Assembly: GCA_965218625.1 (NCBI GenBank)
Contig: CBDCLG010000019.1
Coordinates: 1 to 17,459, forward strand
Source: Bin5 sp965218625
GTDB taxonomy: Bacteria > Chloroflexota > Anaerolineae > Caldilineales > Caldilineaceae
DNA: 17,459 nucleotides
Direction: 5' to 3'
A program made the translations under genes and the position numbers. The notes beneath the pieces are model-generated. The model ran no database searches, was not told where the DNA came from, and saw nothing but the letters and a program-made list of their open reading frames with translations. How positions within the stretch are numbered: the first letter of the stretch is position 1; each line of letters begins with the position of its first letter. Of the stretch, positions 7,693 to 15,416 are shown in pieces.

Positions 7693-8589
7693 TCACACTG
7701 CCAGAATGTCCGGTCCGTCGACGGTTGCCGCATCGGCCAGCGCCCCGGATGCGGCCAGCTCTCCCATCGTCGCGAACGATGCGCCCGGCTGCCGCCCGAC
7801 ATGCTCGGACACGGCGTCGATCAGACGAAACGTGTGTTCGTAGTCGTCGGCAATGCCATGCGTGTGCATCAGTATAACCACGACGGGACTCTGCCCGCCG
7901 ATACGGTCCAGGTCGCGCCGCGCCAGTTCGATGAACTCGTCGCTGCGAGCGCCGGAGCCGCGCGAGTTGTACTCATTGAGGATCGGTACCTCGATCACCT
8001 CCTCGTACCAGCGAAAAGGCCGGCAGGGAATGTCATCCACCCACGCCTGCGAAATCTCACCGCCATTCTGGGGCAGATGCCCGTAGCCGCTGCCGCTGAT
8101 ATACACGCAGGTGTGGTAGCCGATGCCGACCTCGCGCAGCGCGGCAAACATCGCCTTGGAGATCGCGCCGCACGGCGCGCGGAAGACCGTCGGCTCAACG
8201 CCCAGGTCGAGGGCAAAGACCTCCATCCCCTCTTCGATCCGGTCGCGCAGATTGTCGACCGTGTAACGGGGCAACAGCTCGTCGCGCCGCTCGTCGAAGT
8301 CCGACTGCAGCGTCGGCAGAATCGAAGTGGCCGGCCAGGCCGGCGGCCCGAACTCGTAACAGTCGGCGTGGGTCAGGCCGTGGAGCTGCAGGTCGTGCCC
8401 GGCGTCGTGCGCTGCGATCAGCGCCCCTTTCCATTCGTCGGTCATCGGCTTGCCGCGTCCTTTGGGCACCGTGAACCAGGTCGAACCCAGGCCGCGCGAG
8501 CCGAAAAACGCCGTCGCCCGCCGCAGCGACTCCACCATCTCGCTGCCGCCTATACCGGCGTCGTCAACGCTCCATACATATGATGTCAT
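7693..8589 (-). CDS. Polysaccharide deacetylase (NodB/CE4-like) family protein
   Basis: A 298-residue protein with all the main NodB motifs: D9-D10 in SVDDAGIGG (motif 1), H70-GLT-H74 in QLHGLTHADC (motif 2, H-x3-H metal site), FRAPCG around R137-P139 (motif 3) and ILMHTHG near the C terminus (motif 5). Such enzymes remove N- or O-acetyl groups from glycans or small amides using a divalent metal. There is no signal peptide, so it probably acts on an imported oligosaccharide or a precursor in the cytoplasm. The ATG at 8589 is chosen because a GTGAG element precedes it at workable spacing; ATG 8598 is nearly as good and TTG 8631 would overlap the upstream gene by 8 nt. It sits directly downstream of the DegT aminotransferase and upstream of the Thr-type sulfatase relative, suggesting that the three act in sequence. 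Confidence 0.88.
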   Translation of the reverse strand: MTSYVWSVDDAGIGGSEMVESLRRATAFFGSRGLGSTWFTVPKGRGKPMTDEWKGALIAAHDAGHDLQLHGLTHADCYEFGPPAWPATSILPTLQSDFDERRDELLPRYTVDNLRDRIEEGMEVFALDLGVEPTVFRAPCGAISKAMFAALREVGIGYHTCVYISGSGYGHLPQNGGEISQAWVDDIPCRPFRWYEEVIEVPILNEYNSRGSGARSDEFIELARRDLDRIGGQSPVVVILMHTHGIADDYEHTFRLIDAVSEHVGRQPGASFATMGELAASGALADAATVDGPDILAV

Positions 8590-8623
8590 CGCGATCATCT
8601 CACTGTTATGGCTGGCAAGCGCC

Positions 8624-9901
8624 CTAGGCAAGCGCCTCCAGGACCCGATTCAACCCCTCTATCGTCTCCTCCACGTCCTCGTTGGTCAGAAGCGGGTTGA
8701 CGTTCAAATGCACCGCCCGCCCCAACAGGTCCAGGCTGCGCGGGCACATATCCGGCCGGTACTCGATCTCCCGTTTCGCCCAGCGCCACGGCCCGCCGGC
8801 CTCTGTCCACGAGCGCCGGTTGAGTATCGGCACCCAGTGCGCGTACACATGATAGTCGATCCCTTCAGGCCGGTAGAGCGGACCCGCGCCGATATTCTCC
8901 GCCCGCAGCGCTTCCGAAACCGATTCCGCCTTGGCCGCACTCTCCATGAAGAAGACCATCGCGATCCCCGTGTCGCCGTCAGAGTCTGCCAGCTCGCGGA
9001 AACTGACGCCCTTGCGGCCGGTCACTTCCTCGATGCCCGCCTTGAGCATCCGCTTGCGCTGGCGCATGCCGTCGATCAGCCCGTCCAGCCTTCCAAGCTG
9101 CACGAGAGCGACCGCGGCCAGCAGCTCGGGCATCCTGTAGTTGACGCCACAGATCAGCTCGTCCGCGTCGTACTCGGCCCGCAGCGGGGCGATCACGTCG
9201 TGATACATATTGGTCCGCTTCAACACGTCCTCGTCGCCGGTCACAACCATGCCGCCCTCACCGGACGTGATAATCTTGTTGAACTGGAGGCTGAAGCAGC
9301 CGACGTCGCCGATCGCGCCTAGCGCACGCCCCTTGTAGCTGCCGCCGTTCGCCTGCGCCACGTCCTCGATTACTTTGAGCCCGTGTTCGTCCGCAACCGC
9401 CATCAACCCGTCCATGCGGCAGGGCGCGCCGCGCATATGCACCGGCATGATCGCCTTGGTGTAGGGCGTTATCTTTTGCTCAACGTCGGCCGGGTCCAGC
9501 AGCAGCGTTTCGTCGACCTCGGCGATCACCGGGATGCCGCCGGCCGCCACCACGGCTGAGGCCGACGCGATCCAGGTGTAGGCCGGCAGGATCACCTCGT
9601 CGCCCGGCCCGACGCCGATGGCATGCAGGCCGGTGACGAGCGCGGCCGTGCCTGAGGTAACCGCAACTGCGTGGCGTACGCCTTTTGTGGCGGCAAACGC
9701 TTCCTCGAGCTGGCTGGCCTTCGACTCGGTTTCGCCAGGCCCGTAGTAGCGGAAGAGCCGTTTCGACCGCAGCACTTCCAGGACGGCCTGTTCTTCTTCC
9801 TCGGCGATCGCCATCCCGCCCGGATACATCGGCGGGTCCGGATTCTGCCTCGCCGGCGTTCCGCCGTCGATGGCCAATCTATTGTCTGCCGCCTGCGTCA
9901 T
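8624..9901 (-). CDS. DegT/DnrJ/EryC1/StrS-family PLP-dependent aminotransferase
   Basis: A 425-residue PLP enzyme of the sugar aminotransferase family. Key sites (counting from ATG 9901) are TSGTAAL near 82-88 for phosphate binding, EDVAQANGG with D180 and Q183 contacting the cofactor ring, and FSLQFNKIITSGEGG with the Schiff-base Lys at 209. The N terminus LAIDGGTPARQ resembles the cyclitol and AHBA-type members. Family members transfer an amino group between glutamate or glutamine and keto-sugars or keto-cyclitols such as scyllo-inosose. ATG 9901 is preferred over GTG 9904, with GAGGGAG at a standard distance upstream. It ends in TAG (8626-8624), overlapping or closely abutting the deacetylase start. 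Most relatives are biosynthetic; placement among degradative genes suggests use in the deaminating direction, but this is inference. Confidence 0.92.
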   Translation of the reverse strand: MTQAADNRLAIDGGTPARQNPDPPMYPGGMAIAEEEEQAVLEVLRSKRLFRYYGPGETESKASQLEEAFAATKGVRHAVAVTSGTAALVTGLHAIGVGPGDEVILPAYTWIASASAVVAAGGIPVIAEVDETLLLDPADVEQKITPYTKAIMPVHMRGAPCRMDGLMAVADEHGLKVIEDVAQANGGSYKGRALGAIGDVGCFSLQFNKIITSGEGGMVVTGDEDVLKRTNMYHDVIAPLRAEYDADELICGVNYRMPELLAAVALVQLGRLDGLIDGMRQRKRMLKAGIEEVTGRKGVSFRELADSDGDTGIAMVFFMESAAKAESVSEALRAENIGAGPLYRPEGIDYHVYAHWVPILNRRSWTEAGGPWRWAKREIEYRPDMCPRSLDLLGRAVHLNVNPLLTNEDVEETIEGLNRVLEALA

Positions 9902-9904
9902 CAC

Positions 9905-10131
9905 ACTTCTCCCTCTTCACAAATAATCCTCAGCGGTCTCTTCACAATCTGCACACAGAGTTGGTACTCTATTGCCTGCGCCCCAATTGCGCAAACGCCC
10001 TTCTCCCCGCCCCATTCCCCGCGCCCGCAATAGCCCGAATCCCAAATCTTCAGCTCCAACTTCGACCCACTCCCACTTGAAGTCCTACAGGTTACTCTAT
10101 CCACTATCCACTATCCACTATCCACTGCAGT
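9905..10131 (-). other. Spacer between sulfatase and aminotransferase genes
   Basis: This 227-nt gap begins (in transcription order) with a heptamer array right after the sulfatase stop. The rest has no convincing gene, tRNA or terminator. One 67-codon frame (10104-9901) has no recognisable content and runs into the aminotransferase Shine-Dalgarno, so it is not called. Confidence 0.5.
10097..10131. repeat. Heptanucleotide tandem repeat (CTATCCA)x4 plus terminal CTGCAGT
   Basis: Four perfect copies of the 7-mer CTATCCA occupy 10097-10124 and are followed by CTGCAGT at 10125-10131. The array abuts the TGA stop of the sulfatase (10134-10132). Related heptads with similar end units occur at 15366-15414 and 16501-16569, so this looks like one member of a dispersed family. 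Confidence 0.9.
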
Positions 10132-11979
10132 TCAGAAGTCCCCCACCTGCTCCACGTAAACGTAATACGCGCCCAGCGACCCGCCGTCATCCAGGTCGAA
10201 CCATGTCTGCAAGTGCGTCCTGCCTGCCGGCAGACGCAGCGTGAACCCGACCCTGTCGGCCTGCGGCGCAATCTTCCCCTCGGCCTCCCGGCCGGCGATG
10301 GCGATGCGCGCCCGCCGCACCGACAGAGCAACCCCGCCTCCCCACCGAATCCGCTCACGCAATGGCGCCCTGCCCGCGCCCGGACTGTCCTCCTCGCCGA
10401 TACGTAGCTGCCCGAAATCAACCGGAGCGCCGCCCGCCAGGCCCGCTCGGATCGCGGCCCCTTCCTCCGCCGGCCAGCGCCGTAGCACGAAGCGGTAACG
10501 CCCCGCCTCGGCCACGTCCACCTCCCAGTGCCCGTTGCACATCAGCCCCTGTCGCACCAGCCCCTGGTTCCACGCGCAGTCGCATTCCTCGTTGCGCCAG
10601 TCGTGGGTGTTCAACCGCAACCGCCGCGCGCCCGGCCCGCCTATCGCGATCGGTATCTCTTCGTCGAACTGGCACGAGACCTTCGTCCACCATGCCTCGT
10701 AGGCCTCTCGCAACGTCGACACGACGCCCGGATGCGCCGCGGCCAGGTCAAGGCGTTGCCCGGGGTCCGACTTGATATCGAACAGCTCGCGCCCGTTCAC
10801 CAGCCGCCAGCGGTCGGTCATCACCGCGCTCCTGCGCCACTTCAGCGGATGCGCCAGCCGCTGCGAGTCGGTCACCAGCGCGCGATCGGGCCAGTTCGCT
10901 TCACGTTCGTCGGCGGCGGTTGCGTCATTCGAAAGTCCGCTCCGTCCGTTCCTGGCTGCCTGTAGGAGCGGGACCAGGCTGCGCCCGTCAAAGCTGCAGC
11001 CATCCGGCAGGGTCAGGCCGCACAACTCGATCAGCGTCGGCAGGATGTCGACGTTGGCCGTGACCCTCTCGACATCGCAGCCCAGGTCGAAGCCTCCGTC
11101 CGGCCAGTGCAGAAAGAAGGGCACGCGGTGGCCGCCGTCGTACTCCGATCCTTTCTTGCCGCGCATCTCCGCGTTGTGGCCGCTCGTCACGTACTGGTCT
11201 TCGTCCACGTCGACGCCGCCGGCCGAGCCGTTGTCGGTCATGAAGATGAAGATCGTGTTTTCCGACAGCCCCAGTTCCGCCAGCCGCCGCCGCAGACCGC
11301 CAACATTTTCGTCGATGTTCGCCACCATGCCGAAATATTTGGCCCGCTCCTCGTGCGGCGTCAGCGGAAGATAGGGGTCGCTGTAGTGGGGGTCCACGAG
11401 ATGGGGAGAGTGGGGCGCGTTGGTGGGAATGTAACAGAAAAAGGGCCGTTTGCGGTTGCTCTCGATGAACTTCAGCGCCTCGCGGAACCAGACATCGGTA
11501 CAGTAGCCGTCATATTGTGAGAACTTTGTGCCGTCCCAGAAGCTGTCGTCGAAGTAGCAGTTGCCCCAGAAGTCAGGCGTCTGCCCGACGCCGCCGCCGC
11601 CGTGGACGACAACCGTCTCGAAGCCGCGGTCCTGCGGGCGGTAGGGTGCGTTGTCGCCCAGGTGCCACTTGCCGAAGATGCCTGTGGCGTAACCGCCGCT
11701 GCGAAAGAAATCGGCCATGCTGACTTCGCCGGCGCGCAGGAGAGACCGGCCGCCGATCGTGTGCCACACACCGGTGCTATTGGCGTAGTGGCCGGTCAGC
11801 AACCCGGCGCGCGTCGGCGCGCAGGTCGGGCCGACGTGGTAGTCGGTCAACCTGACGCTGCTCGCATGGAGCGCGTCCAGGTTGGGGGTCTGCAACACCG
11901 GATTGCCGTGGCAGGAAAGATCGCCGTAGCCCTGGTCGTCTGTGAGAACAAATACAACGTTCGGCTGGTCTTGAACCAT
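10132..11979 (-). CDS. Sulfatase (formylglycine type, CAPTR) with C-terminal accessory domain, copy A
   Basis: A 615-residue sulfatase. The N terminus PNVVFVLTDDQGYGD gives metal ligands D14 and D15. The maturation motif C53-A-P-T-R57 is followed by AGLLTGHYANSTGVW, so Cys53 is expected to become formylglycine and attack a sulfate ester. GKWHLGD and FMTDNGSAGG supply further active-site residues. After the catalytic and C-terminal sulfatase subdomains (to about 470) comes a beta-rich extension including YRFVLRRWPAEEG and HLQTWFDLDDGG, probably a substrate-contacting module. No N-terminal signal peptide is visible. It is a close paralogue of the gene at 13491-15332, keeping the same numbering around the active site. 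No sulfatase-maturing enzyme is in the window. ATG 11979 directly precedes the first core strand, with GGCGAG upstream. The TGA stop coincides with the edge of the heptamer repeat. Confidence 0.93.
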   Translation of the reverse strand: MVQDQPNVVFVLTDDQGYGDLSCHGNPVLQTPNLDALHASSVRLTDYHVGPTCAPTRAGLLTGHYANSTGVWHTIGGRSLLRAGEVSMADFFRSGGYATGIFGKWHLGDNAPYRPQDRGFETVVVHGGGGVGQTPDFWGNCYFDDSFWDGTKFSQYDGYCTDVWFREALKFIESNRKRPFFCYIPTNAPHSPHLVDPHYSDPYLPLTPHEERAKYFGMVANIDENVGGLRRRLAELGLSENTIFIFMTDNGSAGGVDVDEDQYVTSGHNAEMRGKKGSEYDGGHRVPFFLHWPDGGFDLGCDVERVTANVDILPTLIELCGLTLPDGCSFDGRSLVPLLQAARNGRSGLSNDATAADEREANWPDRALVTDSQRLAHPLKWRRSAVMTDRWRLVNGRELFDIKSDPGQRLDLAAAHPGVVSTLREAYEAWWTKVSCQFDEEIPIAIGGPGARRLRLNTHDWRNEECDCAWNQGLVRQGLMCNGHWEVDVAEAGRYRFVLRRWPAEEGAAIRAGLAGGAPVDFGQLRIGEEDSPGAGRAPLRERIRWGGGVALSVRRARIAIAGREAEGKIAPQADRVGFTLRLPAGRTHLQTWFDLDDGGSLGAYYVYVEQVGDF

Positions 11980-12085
11980 GTATCTCGCCCTGTTTCAGTG
12001 AACTCCCTTACGCTGCCTTCTGCAATCGCCAGGTGTCCTGACAGATGGAGATTGCAACTGATCGACGATCCTCGAAGAACTCGAA

Positions 12086-12113
12086 GATATACGAAGAAAA
12101 CCTATCGCGTCAT
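12086..12113 (-). promoter_or_regulatory. Possible sigma70-type promoter for sulfatase copy A
   Basis: On the minus strand, ATGACG (12113-12108) and TATATC (12091-12086) are separated by 16 nt; each matches four of six consensus positions. It lies about 107 nt before ATG 11979. A match this weak can occur by chance. Confidence 0.25.
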
Positions 12114-12157
12114 TCCCTTGCCCACTGTTGGGTGAAGGTCTTTTCTGCCGGTTCGAG

Positions 12158-12197
12158 ATGGCGAAAAGTGTCTAAAAATGGCCGAAAGTGGCCAAGA
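12158..12197. repeat. 20-nt direct repeat, two imperfect copies
   Basis: Two adjacent 20-nt units begin ATGGCGAAAAGTG (12158) and ATGGCCGAAAGTG (12178), agreeing at about 15 of 20 positions. The 20-nt period is close to two helical turns, as expected for two operator sites on one DNA face, about 180-220 nt upstream of the sulfatase start. Confidence 0.5.
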
Positions 12198-12311
12198 AAG
12201 ACCGCAAAAATGTAAAGGACCGAATGTTTCGCTGAGTGTCGCTGGCTTTCGCACATTATTCATCATCTGAGTGCGATGTATTGGCCGTTACAGGTGCCTG
12301 TTGCTGGATTC

Positions 12312-12327
12312 AGAGTCCCTGGACTCT
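12312..12327. promoter_or_regulatory. 16-nt dyad, AGAGTCC-ct-GGACTCT
   Basis: Two perfect 7-bp arms flank two central bases. The spacer is too short for an RNA hairpin, so a dimeric-regulator operator is more plausible than a terminator. It lies 62 nt downstream of the hypothetical protein gene and about 330 nt upstream of sulfatase copy A. The role is a guess. Confidence 0.3.
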
Positions 12328-12389
12328 CGTTTTCCCGGCCGGATGTTGATTCTGACTAACGGGTGTGATTTGCCCGAGTTCTATTTCTC

Positions 12390-13112
12390 TTACCCACGCA
12401 ATTTGGGGAGATTTGGATCCCTGGCGCACCGGACCATCTGTTTGTCGACGGTCTCTACAATCCGAACGAAGGCATCCAAGGCCTTCTGATTGTGTGAAAT
12501 CGAAGCATCGATTGTAGAGACGAGGCGGTCGTAACGGCCTCTGAAACGACACTTTCTGCCTCCCGTTGAAACGTACCAACTGGAACAGCCGAACCTGTAT
12601 TCGTCGGCAGTGATGTCCGCCTGCGAAATGTCTTTCTCCACCATTGGCAAGTAGAAACGTGCGTTATGACCAACCCGCAGTCTCCGATATGTAGACGATG
12701 CTACTCTGGCCGATCTGAGCAGTAACATTTCATGCCATACATCCGGCAGCAATGTAGGGCCATCGCTCAAGGGTCTGGGACTGCGGTGCTCGAAAGCTAT
12801 TTTGATACCGCCAAGCGCCCGTCCCGGCAGGACACGATCATAGGGTTCGTAAGGATGCTTCCTCAGGATCTGCCAACCCACGGGTAATTCGGCCAGGTCT
12901 AACGAACATTTCGGCAGGTATTTGTCTACACCTATACGGGTCCCGTCTGACGGCGTATGCCAGCCAATGTAGACCAGCCAGACTGTAGAAAAGAACAGAC
13001 AGGCTGCCGGAATACAAAGGAGTACCGCAACCCGGCGACAGCCAGGACTGGCGTCGCCGCCGGGCCCAGACCTGTCACGAAGAGGATTGCCTATTCTTCT
13101 AAATAGGGTCAT
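12390..13112 (-). CDS. Hypothetical membrane-anchored protein
   Basis: A 240-residue protein I cannot name. Residues 1-26 are basic (RRIGNPLRDR, CRR), followed by one hydrophobic segment at about 27-48 (VAVLLCIPAACLFFSTVWLV), so it is probably anchored in the membrane with the rest outside. The exported part begins KCSLDLAELPVGWQIL and continues GRALGGIKIAFEHRSP. Near the end is a Cys-x-x-W ... Cys-x-F stretch (CSSWYVSTGGRKCRF) that could form a disulfide. The mixed alpha/beta, moderately conserved-looking style reminds me of uncharacterised Chloroflexota proteins, a memory-based impression only. ATG 13112 has a weak GGTG upstream. It sits alone between the two paralogous sulfatases with large spacers on both sides, so a functional link to them is not shown. 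Confidence 0.75.
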   Translation of the reverse strand: MTLFRRIGNPLRDRSGPGGDASPGCRRVAVLLCIPAACLFFSTVWLVYIGWHTPSDGTRIGVDKYLPKCSLDLAELPVGWQILRKHPYEPYDRVLPGRALGGIKIAFEHRSPRPLSDGPTLLPDVWHEMLLLRSARVASSTYRRLRVGHNARFYLPMVEKDISQADITADEYRFGCSSWYVSTGGRKCRFRGRYDRLVSTIDASISHNQKALDAFVRIVETVDKQMVRCARDPNLPKLRG

Positions 13113-13490
13113 TCACCAGGCTTCGTTGACGTTTCAGAAACCATTCAAAGAGGCGACAACTACAGGCTGTTTGAGAATATTTCGGACTCTGATTCACCTG
13201 ATTCTCGTGAACGAAGCCCGATTCGGGAGCCAGCGACGATAACTGTGTCCATCACAAGAATCAGATGAATCACAGTTCAGACAAGTGTCAACGAGTCCTG
13301 GTAATCACGACTTCAGCGTAGGAATGGCGCTAAGGCAAGCGATCCTCTGATTACAGCATAGCACGGTCCACAACCTTTTACTCGCGAATTGCAGTGATCT
13401 TCTTAATTTCTCGTTTTGTTTCGTCTTTAACCGGTCATTTTGGCGCTTCTACAAGGTGTTCCGCCGGGGAATCCGTGCAGAAAACGGCAA
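13113..13490 (-). other. 378-nt spacer downstream of sulfatase copy B, with inverted repeat
   Basis: No gene is supported. The base composition is clearly more AT-rich than the flanking coding sequence. The main structure is a 24-bp imperfect inverted repeat (13187-13275) with a small palindrome, CCCGATTCGGG, inside its loop (13217-13227). No T-run terminator was found after the sulfatase stop at 13491. Confidence 0.5.
13187..13275. repeat. Imperfect 24-bp inverted repeat with 41-nt loop
   Basis: The left arm 13187-13210 (core GATTCACCTGATTCTCGTGA) and the right arm 13252-13275 (core TCACAAGAATCAGATGAATC) match at 21 of 24 positions. Two of the three mismatches are C/T, which would pair as G-U in one RNA orientation. 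It could be an RNA hairpin or two copies of a small dispersed repeat in opposite orientation. Confidence 0.75.
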
Positions 13491-15332
13491 TCAGAGCCCA
13501 ACCTGCTCCACATAAACGTAGTAGGCCCCCAGTTCCTCTCCTTCCTTCGTCTCGAACCAGGTCTGCAAATGCGCCGCACCCTCCGGCAGCTCCAAAACGA
13601 ACGAAGCGCCCCCGTCCTTAGGGCCGACCGCCGCCGCCGCCTCCACGCCGGCAATGGAGATACTCGCCCGCCGCACCGGAATCGCAACGCCCCCGCCCCA
13701 CCGCACCCGTTCTCTCCACGATCTCGCTCCGCCGTCCTCCTCGCCCAGCTCGATGCGCAACTCCTCCCAGCCCGCAGGCTTACCCCCTTCTAGCCCCGCC
13801 GCGATCGCCGACCCCTCCTCCGCCGGCCATCGCCGCAGCTCGAACCGGTAGGTGCCCGCCTCGGCGATCTCCACCTCCCAGTAGCCGTTGCAGATCAGCC
13901 CCTGCCGCACCAGGCACTGGTTCCATGCGCCTTCCAGATCCTCGTTGTGCCAGTCGTAGGTGTTCAAACGCAGCCGCCTCGCGCCCGGCCCGCCGATCCG
14001 GATCGGAATCTCCCCGTCGAACTGTTGCGACACCTTCGCCCACCAGCCCTCGTAGGCAGCCCTCAACTCGGCCACCACCTCCGGGTGGGCCGCGGCCACA
14101 TCGCGGCGCTGCTCCGGGTCGGCCTTGATCTCGTACAGCTCGTCGCCGTTCACCAGCCGCCAGCGGTCGCTCATGACCGCGCTGCGGCGCCACTTTACCG
14201 GCTGGGGCAGGCGTTGCGTATCGGTCACGAGCGCACGATCAGGCCAGCGGACACCGCCACCGCCGGCTATACTGGCTGCCCCGGGCCAGGCACGTTCCCC
14301 GCCCACCATAGCCTCCATGAGCGGGACCAGGCTGCGCCCGTCGAACTCGCAACTCGCAGGCTTCTCCAGCCCGCACAGCTCGATCAACGTCGGCAGGATA
14401 TCCACATTGGCCGTCACTCGCTCCACGTCGCAGCCGCGGTCATAGCCCCCGCCCGGCCAGTGGAGGAAGAAGGGCACGCGGTGGCCGCCGTCGTACTCCG
14501 ACGCCTTCTTGCCGCGCATCCCCACATTGAAGCCGCTGACCACATACTGTTCCTCGTCGACCTCGACGCCGCCGGCTGACCCGTTGTCGGTCATGAAGAC
14601 GAAGACCGTGTTCTCCGCCAGGCCCAGCTCCCCGAGCCGGCGCCGCAGCCCGCCGACATTCTCGTCGATATTGGCCACCATCCCGTAGTAGTTGGCCCGC
14701 CCACTGTGGGGCGTCAAGGGAAGATAGGGGTCGCTGTAGCGCGGCTCGACCAGGTGGGGCGAATGCGGCGCATTGGTGGGGATGTAACAGAAGAAAGGCC
14801 GGTCCCGGTTTGACTCGATAAACCTCAACGCCTCCCGGAACCAGACGTCGGTGCAGTAGCCGTCGTACTGCGTATAACGCTCACCGTTCCAGTAGCTGTC
14901 ATCGAAGTAACAGTTGCCCCAGTAGTCGGGCGTCTGCCCCACGCCGCCGCCGCCGTGCACGACCACCGTCTCGAAGCCGCGGTCCTGCGGTCGGTAGGGC
15001 GCGTTGTCGCCCAGGTGCCACTTGCCGAAGATGCCGGTTGCATAACCGCCGCGGCGAAAGAAATCGGCCATGCTGATCTCGTCGGCGCGCAGCAGCGAGC
15101 GCCCGCCGCTCGTCCGCCAGACGCCGGTGCTGTTGGCGTAGTGGCCGGTAAGAAGGCCGGCACGCGTCGGCGCACACGTCGGGCCCACGTGATAGTCGGT
15201 AAGCCTGACGCCGCAGGCGTGCAGCGCGTCCAGGTTCGGCGTCTTCAGGACCGGATTGCCGTGACACGAAAGATCGCCGTAGCCCTGGTCGTCCGTCAGC
15301 ACAAAAACGACGTTCGGCCTGTCGCGTTCCAT
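13491..15332 (-). CDS. Sulfatase (formylglycine type, CAPTR) with C-terminal accessory domain, copy B
   Basis: A 613-residue paralogue of the sulfatase at 10132-11979. From MERDRPNVVFVLTDDQ the metal ligands are D14 and D15, and the maturation motif is C53-A-P-T-R57. GKWHLGD, PHSPHLVEPRYSDPYLP and FMTDNGSAGG are shared with copy A. The beta-rich extension after about residue 470 contains YRFELRRWPAEEGS, RRASISIAGVE and HLQTWFETKEG. Expected activity is removal of a sulfate ester from a glycan after Cys53 is converted to formylglycine. I chose ATG 15332 because GGTGGGGG lies just upstream and the core strand follows at once; TTG 15350 is a weaker option. No signal peptide is visible. Extensive identity at the DNA level with copy A (for example around 14950-15080 against 11590-11720) points to a fairly recent duplication. 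Confidence 0.93.
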   Translation of the reverse strand: MERDRPNVVFVLTDDQGYGDLSCHGNPVLKTPNLDALHACGVRLTDYHVGPTCAPTRAGLLTGHYANSTGVWRTSGGRSLLRADEISMADFFRRGGYATGIFGKWHLGDNAPYRPQDRGFETVVVHGGGGVGQTPDYWGNCYFDDSYWNGERYTQYDGYCTDVWFREALRFIESNRDRPFFCYIPTNAPHSPHLVEPRYSDPYLPLTPHSGRANYYGMVANIDENVGGLRRRLGELGLAENTVFVFMTDNGSAGGVEVDEEQYVVSGFNVGMRGKKASEYDGGHRVPFFLHWPGGGYDRGCDVERVTANVDILPTLIELCGLEKPASCEFDGRSLVPLMEAMVGGERAWPGAASIAGGGGVRWPDRALVTDTQRLPQPVKWRRSAVMSDRWRLVNGDELYEIKADPEQRRDVAAAHPEVVAELRAAYEGWWAKVSQQFDGEIPIRIGGPGARRLRLNTYDWHNEDLEGAWNQCLVRQGLICNGYWEVEIAEAGTYRFELRRWPAEEGSAIAAGLEGGKPAGWEELRIELGEEDGGARSWRERVRWGGGVAIPVRRASISIAGVEAAAAVGPKDGGASFVLELPEGAAHLQTWFETKEGEELGAYYVYVEQVGL

Positions 15333-15365
15333 AGCCCCCACCCGTTCCAACTCCTCTGCCCCTCA

Positions 15366-15414
15366 CTGACCACCGGCCACTGGCAACTGGCAACTGACCA
15401 TTGCCGTTCATCAG
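15366..15414. repeat. Heptanucleotide repeat array, CTGRCMA-type
   Basis: Seven consecutive 7-mers read CTGACCA, CCGGCCA, CTGGCAA, CTGGCAA, CTGACCA, TTGCCGT, TCATCAG. The array fills the gap between the lipoprotein stop (15417) and the leader of sulfatase copy B. The last two units match those of the 16501-16569 array (CTGCCGT, TCATTGG). Confidence 0.85.
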
Positions 15415-15416
15415 CC

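Larger units (their letters stand above)
11980..12389 (-). other. 410-nt spacer upstream of sulfatase copy A
   Basis: No gene is supported on either strand. In transcription order it contains a 16-nt dyad (12312-12327), a 20-nt direct repeat in two copies (12158-12197) and a weak sigma70-like promoter (12086-12113). Its AT content is higher than in the flanking genes, fitting a regulatory leader for the sulfatase. Confidence 0.5.

Noticed and set aside
9901..10104. 67-codon minus-strand frame between sulfatase copy A and the aminotransferase
   Set aside because: No ribosome site, no recognisable content, and it runs through the aminotransferase ribosome site; composition looks non-coding.
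10097..10131. CRISPR array
   Set aside because: The units are contiguous 7-mers without spacers, and no cas genes are present.
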